From NCBI GenBank assembly GCA_021803425.1, contig JAJZLN010000014.1, positions 1-46,743 on the forward strand: a stretch of 46,743 bases of DNA, given 5' to 3'. Made by a program: the position numbers and the translations under genes. Every line of letters starts with the position of its first letter. Position 1 is the first letter of the stretch. The DNA is from Microcaldota archaeon. GTDB taxonomy: Archaea > Micrarchaeota > Micrarchaeia > Micrarchaeales > CABMGC01. This document shows, piece by piece, positions 42,784 through 46,743 of the stretch. A model generated the notes under the pieces. That model had not been told where the DNA came from and made no database searches. It worked only from the letters and a program-made list of their open reading frames with translations.

Positions 42784-42794
42784 GCGAAATCCTC

Positions 42795-44012
42795 CTAATC
42801 TGGAAGTTTACCCTTGAAATTTACTTGGTGCCACTTCAATCCATACTTATTAAGCGCCTCCATAAACGGGTCAGGATCAAGCTCTTCGGTATTGAATACC
42901 CCCTTTTCATTCCATATACCTTTCAGCATCATCATTGCCCCTATCATTGCCGGCACACCTGTGGTGTAAGATACCGCCTGTGCTCCCAATTCCTTATAAG
43001 CTTCGGCGTGATCGCATACATTGTATATGTACACTGATCTACTTTTTCCGTCCTTTATGCCTGAGATTACATTGCCTATTACCGTCTTCCCGGTATAATT
43101 AGATCCTAATTTTGCAGGATCAGGTAGCAGCGCCTTCAATAATTTTATCGGAATTATTTTTTGACCTTCACAGTCAACCTTATCTATCCTGGTCATGCCA
43201 ACGTTTTGAAGAACTCTGAGATGGGTAAGATAATTTTCTGAAAACGTCATCCAGAACCTTATCCTCTTAAGCCCTTTTATGTTTTTAACCAAAGATTCAA
43301 GCTCCTCATGATACAAAAGATAGCTATCCTTTTCATTTACCACTGGATATCTAAATTTGAATTTTACGCTTTTTGGATCCAGTATTGGCGGAGTCAGTAT
43401 CCATTTCCCGTTTTTCCAGTGCTTTACCGTCTGCGTAACCTCCCTGATATTTATCTCAGGATTGAAGTTTGTCGCAAATGGATGGCCATGACTTCCCGCA
43501 TTGCAATCAAGTATGTCTATGTAATGTATCTGGTCAAACAGGTGCTTTTGCGCGTACGCGCAGAATATATTAGACACTCCCGGATCAAATCCGCATCCAA
43601 GTACTGCCATAAGCCCCTTTTTCCTGAATTTCTCTTTATACGCCCATTGCCAACTGTATTCAAAATGGGCCACGTCTGGTGGCTCGTAATTCGCAGTGTC
43701 TAAATAGTTTACCTCTGCTTTAAGGCAGGCATCCATTATGCTAAGATCCTGATATGGCAGTGCCACATTTATTACAAGATCCGGAGCAACTTTTTTAATT
43801 AGGGAAACTAGCGCTTCAGTTTCGTCGGCATCGACTTGTGCCGTATCTACATTGCGCCCTGTTCTCTTTTTAATCTCCCTTCTTATATCCTCGCATTTCG
43901 AAATGTTTCTGCTGGCCACCACTATCTTTTCAAATACATCTGGTATATCTGCGCATTTCTGTGCAACTACTCTTCCAACTCCTCCTGCGCCAACAATAAG
44001 TACTCTGCCCAT
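42795..44012 (-). CDS. Carboxynorspermidine/carboxyspermidine synthase (saccharopine dehydrogenase family)
   Basis: 405 residues from ATG 44012 ('MGRVLIVGAGGVGRVVAQK'), which has TAGGGG upstream; the track's extra 23 residues cover promoter DNA. The Rossmann 'GAGGVG' loop, 'YLDTANYEPPDVAHFEYSWQ', 'VLGCGFDPGVSNIF' and 'SHGHPFATNFNPEINIREV' match this subfamily rather than lysine-pathway saccharopine dehydrogenases. It condenses aspartate beta-semialdehyde with putrescine or diaminopropane and reduces the product with NADPH. It is co-transcribed with nspC and divergent from the two genes that make aspartate semialdehyde. Confidence 0.93.
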   Translation of the reverse strand: MGRVLIVGAGGVGRVVAQKCADIPDVFEKIVVASRNISKCEDIRREIKKRTGRNVDTAQVDADETEALVSLIKKVAPDLVINVALPYQDLSIMDACLKAEVNYLDTANYEPPDVAHFEYSWQWAYKEKFRKKGLMAVLGCGFDPGVSNIFCAYAQKHLFDQIHYIDILDCNAGSHGHPFATNFNPEINIREVTQTVKHWKNGKWILTPPILDPKSVKFKFRYPVVNEKDSYLLYHEELESLVKNIKGLKRIRFWMTFSENYLTHLRVLQNVGMTRIDKVDCEGQKIIPIKLLKALLPDPAKLGSNYTGKTVIGNVISGIKDGKSRSVYIYNVCDHAEAYKELGAQAVSYTTGVPAMIGAMMMLKGIWNEKGVFNTEELDPDPFMEALNKYGLKWHQVNFKGKLPD

Positions 44013-44207
44013 TTTTATTCCCCTATCTAATTTATATATCGTACAATTATTAAATATTTTTGAAAAAGCTGTGAAAGACAATGCATATCACTTAATGGAG
44101 CCTAAATACGACGTTTTTATCCATGCGCAAAAGCAGTTCTGTAAAAAAATATAAAGAAAGTATTTTTATTCTTGATTATACAATTTAAAATGGAGGTCAA
44201 AGGTATA
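44013..44207. promoter_or_regulatory. Divergent promoter region between polyamine and aspartate-pathway genes
   Basis: Minus strand: 'GATATATAAATTAG' (44040-44027) lies ~23 bases before ATG 44012. Plus strand: 'AATATAAAG' (~44149-44157) lies ~55 bases before ATG 44208, leaving a leader that contains GGAGG. No shared operator was recognised. Confidence 0.5.
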
Positions 44208-45527
44208 ATGATAGTAATGAAGTTTGGGGGCACTTCAGTAGGCGACTTCGAAAGAATAAAGAATGTCGCGAGTATAATAAAGTCTAATCTTAATGAGAAT
44301 CCCGTAATCGTGGTATCCGCTCTCGGCGGAGTCACCGATAATCTAATTTCTATTGCAAACCTTTCCCTCACGGAAGACGAGGTAAGGGCCATATTCAACA
44401 AGATAATAGAAAAGCACCACACCACAATAGAAAAATTGAATATCGATGAGAAAATAATTCAAGAAGACATAAATCGGCTAAATGAATTGGTAAATAAGAT
44501 AATAACCGTAAAAAAGACAACATCTCAGGATATGGACCTGCTAATGTCATTCGGGGAGCGCATGTCGTCAAAAATACTTGCATCGTATTTATCCGCTATC
44601 GGCATAAAAGCTCTTCCTTATAATGCCTATGACATAGGGATGATTACCAATTCAAATTTTGGCAATGCGGACATACTTCCGTACACCTACCAAAAGCTAA
44701 AGAAGAACCTTTCTAGCGTAATAAATAAGGGGGTTGTACCGGTAATAACCGGTTTCATCGGCAAGAGCAAGGATGGAAGCATAACAACACTGGGAAGGGG
44801 AGGCAGCGACTACACGGCTTCTATAATCGGCGCTGCAATGGGCGCGTCTGAGATACAGATATGGACTGATGTGGACGGTATACTTACTGCAGACCCAAAA
44901 ATAGTTAAGACAGCAAAAAGCATAGATGTGGTTTCCTATGAAGAGGCATCAGAGCTTGCACTGTCAGGAGCAAAGGTCCTTCATCCAAAGACAATACTGC
45001 CTGCCATAGAGAAGAACATACCTGTAAGAATACTAAACACATTCAATCCAAGCCATAAGGGCACGCTTGTTTTAAACCGAACTGCCGAAAAATCAAGGGT
45101 TGTGTCAATAACGTACAAAAAACACATAGTCGTGATTTCCCTATCAAACCGTTCAATGCTTAAAAATGAGTTATTGAAGGCTGCATCTGGAGTGCTCAGT
45201 TCCAACGGCATATTCGAGTATTCAATATCTGCTTCAGAATCCTCGGTATCCATCACCATAGATGAAAAGGAGCATACGCCTGCACTAATATCCGACCTTA
45301 AAAAGATAGGAAATGTCGAATCCAGCATCAACGGGGTAAAAGTGTCCATAGTTGGCAACGACATCTCTTTCATACCAAAGATTTCAGATTTGATATCATC
45401 TTCACTTAAGGGAATAAAGATCGAAATAATGCCTTCCAGTGAGTCAAATATAAACCACAGCATCGTGGTGACCGAAAGGCAGGCAAACAGTGCAGTAAAG
45501 AGGCTTCATACTGCCTTCTTCAGCTGA
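44208..45527 (+). CDS. lysC: Aspartate kinase
   Basis: 439 residues from ATG 44208, chosen because GGAGG sits ~11 bases upstream; ATG 44190 and the track's TTG 44172 are alternatives. Start 'MIVMKFGGTSVGDFERIKN' is the aspartokinase signature; 'SFGERMSSKILASYL', 'TLGRGGSDYTASIIGAAMGA' and 'WTDVDGILTADPKIV' complete the kinase domain. The C-terminal ~150 residues hold two ACT-like domains ('ISLSNRSMLKNELLKA', 'KISDLISSSLKGIKIEI') that usually bind an inhibiting amino acid. It phosphorylates aspartate, the first step to aspartate semialdehyde. It is followed four bases later by asd. Confidence 0.95.
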   Translation: MIVMKFGGTSVGDFERIKNVASIIKSNLNENPVIVVSALGGVTDNLISIANLSLTEDEVRAIFNKIIEKHHTTIEKLNIDEKIIQEDINRLNELVNKIITVKKTTSQDMDLLMSFGERMSSKILASYLSAIGIKALPYNAYDIGMITNSNFGNADILPYTYQKLKKNLSSVINKGVVPVITGFIGKSKDGSITTLGRGGSDYTASIIGAAMGASEIQIWTDVDGILTADPKIVKTAKSIDVVSYEEASELALSGAKVLHPKTILPAIEKNIPVRILNTFNPSHKGTLVLNRTAEKSRVVSITYKKHIVVISLSNRSMLKNELLKAASGVLSSNGIFEYSISASESSVSITIDEKEHTPALISDLKKIGNVESSINGVKVSIVGNDISFIPKISDLISSSLKGIKIEIMPSSESNINHSIVVTERQANSAVKRLHTAFFS

Positions 45528-45531
45528 TTTA

Positions 45532-46584
45532 ATGTCTAAAATATCCGTAGGTATACTCGGCGCAACTGGCATGGTCGGACAGACAATCGTCAGCTTGCTT
45601 GGCAAGCATCCGTGGTTTGAGGTAACTGAGCTTGCAGCCTCCGATAAATCCGCAGGTAGCACATATGAGGAGGCCGTCGGAACAAGATGGAATGTAAGCC
45701 ACTCCATGCCTGATTATGCACGGGACATGGTTGTAAAAGAGTGCAAACCGGATCTTGACTGCGATTTAGTACTATCTGCTTTAGATTCAAGCGTTGCATC
45801 AGAAATAGAAGAAAGTTTTGCAGGTGCAGGGTATGCTGTTTCAAGCAATGCTAAAAACCATAGAATGGACAATGATGTGCCGCTTCTCATACCTGAGATA
45901 AATGCTGATCATGTGGATTTAATAAAAACGCAGCAGAAGAGAAGAGGTTGGAAGGGGTTCATTGTAACTGATCCAAACTGCTCAACTATACACATGTGTC
46001 TTGCATTGAAACCATTATTTGATTCATTCGGCCTTGAAAAGGTGATGGTAACTACTATGCAGGCGCTTAGCGGTGCCGGATATCCTGGGGTGTCGTCAAT
46101 GGATATAATTGATAATCTCATACCTTTCATACGCGATGAGGAAGACAAGGTGGAGATAGAGCCATCAAAGATATTCGGCACGTTGTCAAAGAGTAACATA
46201 AAGTTTGCAGACCTCCCAATCAGTGCGCAGTGCAATAGGGTTGCAGTCAGGCATGGTCATACCGAATGCGTGAGCGTTAAGCTGTCTAAAAAAGTCGATA
46301 AAAAAGACATAATATCTGCATTTGAAAATTTCAAGCCAAACAAATCGCTTAAATTACCTTCATCTCCAGAGCATCCTGTAGTCTATCTTGATTCCGATAA
46401 CAGGCCGCAGCCAAAGCTCGATGTGGGGCTTGAGAATGGCATGGCATCAATTGTAGGAAGGCTAAGGCCGTGCAACATACTCGATTATAAGTTTGTAGTC
46501 CTTGGCCACAATCTTATAAGGGGCGCAGCAGGGGCCGCAATATTAAACGCCGAACTTCTTAAGTCAAGAGGATTTATAGGCTAA
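45532..46584 (+). CDS. asd: Aspartate-semialdehyde dehydrogenase (archaeal/fungal type)
   Basis: 350 residues. 'VGILGATGMVGQTIVSLL' is the NADP-binding start, 'IVTDPNCSTIHM' holds the catalytic Cys, 'LSGAGYPGVSSMDIIDN' and 'QCNRVAVRHGHTECVSV' (catalytic His region) are typical of the archaeal/fungal branch. It reduces aspartyl phosphate to aspartate beta-semialdehyde. Four bases behind aspartokinase, so coupled. The usual follow-on genes for Thr, Met or Lys synthesis are not in the window, whereas the polyamine genes that also use this aldehyde stand divergently beside it. Confidence 0.95.
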   Translation: MSKISVGILGATGMVGQTIVSLLGKHPWFEVTELAASDKSAGSTYEEAVGTRWNVSHSMPDYARDMVVKECKPDLDCDLVLSALDSSVASEIEESFAGAGYAVSSNAKNHRMDNDVPLLIPEINADHVDLIKTQQKRRGWKGFIVTDPNCSTIHMCLALKPLFDSFGLEKVMVTTMQALSGAGYPGVSSMDIIDNLIPFIRDEEDKVEIEPSKIFGTLSKSNIKFADLPISAQCNRVAVRHGHTECVSVKLSKKVDKKDIISAFENFKPNKSLKLPSSPEHPVVYLDSDNRPQPKLDVGLENGMASIVGRLRPCNILDYKFVVLGHNLIRGAAGAAILNAELLKSRGFIG

Positions 46585-46743
46585 AAACAGGATGCAAATC
46601 AAGCTTTGCCTTTGGCATAGAAAAGCATATATAGCAGATGCATTATCATATGCTATGGGCTCTCAAATTCTAGGCACATACTTTTCTTCTGTACCAATAT
46701 CCACTTATAGTCCTAGGTAGATATGGTGTCATGCAATAAACTA
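46585..46743. other. Right-edge intergenic region
   Basis: 159 bases behind asd with 'AAAGCATATATAGC' (TATA-like, plus strand) and only a 21-codon ORF behind it. It may be a promoter for a gene or RNA beyond the window; nothing else is visible. Confidence 0.3.

Noticed and set aside
1-46743. CRISPR arrays, insertion sequences, rRNA genes and relaxase or integrase genes
   Set aside because: Searched by eye on both strands; no regularly spaced repeats, transposase or integrase motifs, rRNA segments or relaxase signatures were found.

Overview
The window looks like chromosomal DNA of a small-genome archaeon, most likely a DPANN lineage such as Micrarchaeota/ARMAN. Direct support comes from archaeal informational genes (topoisomerase VI subunit B, KH-domain Pno1/Dim2-type protein, aIF2-gamma, S6e, L40e, CDC48), TATA/BRE-type promoters close to start codons, dense overlapping genes and a tRNA-Pro without encoded CCA. 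The lineage is an inference. No rRNA, CRISPR array or insertion sequence was seen.

Bases 1-8640: the left edge cuts a large secreted LamG/PA14-type surface protein that carries an in-frame TAA in the middle of a LamG domain. Converging on it is a minus-strand operon for a type IV-pilus/Tad-like machine: a winged-helix coiled-coil protein, a TadA/FlaI-type secretion ATPase, an unknown 205-residue protein and two separate T2SSF (TadB/TadC-like) membrane proteins.

Bases 8641-29110: this is the most interesting part, a plus-strand block that reads as a divergent type IV secretion (T4SS) or Ced-like DNA-transfer system. It starts with a VirB2/TrbC-like small pilin candidate followed by a perfect hairpin, then a GT-C glycosyltransferase-like protein and a polytopic protein. 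Next come six tandem, translationally coupled, mutually paralogous polytopic membrane proteins (VirB6/TrbL/CedA-like), and a basic membrane-anchored helical protein. Two paralogous proteins follow, each combining a TM hairpin with a VirB4-N-domain-like region, and then a VirB4-type ATPase that lacks that N-domain. Small accessory proteins and a large bitopic protein with a ~520-residue exterior part close the block. No relaxase, VirD4 coupling protein or VirB8/9/10 homologue was recognised, so the transported substrate and its direction are open.

Bases 29111-40264: housekeeping genes. Minus strand: top6B with the KH protein, and CDC48, S6e and aIF2-gamma. Plus strand: a NagB-like deaminase, a winged-helix protein preceded by an 11-bp tandem repeat array, a DHH phosphoesterase, a transglutaminase-like protein, L40e, a mini winged-helix protein, an internally duplicated unknown protein, and tRNA-Pro(UGG).

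Bases 40265-46743: a gene-poor patch behind the tRNA with a decayed small gene, then a P-loop kinase-like gene. A divergent four-gene set follows that forms a coherent polyamine module: aspartokinase and aspartate-semialdehyde dehydrogenase (plus strand) make aspartate semialdehyde, while carboxynorspermidine synthase and decarboxylase (minus strand) use it to make (nor)spermidine.
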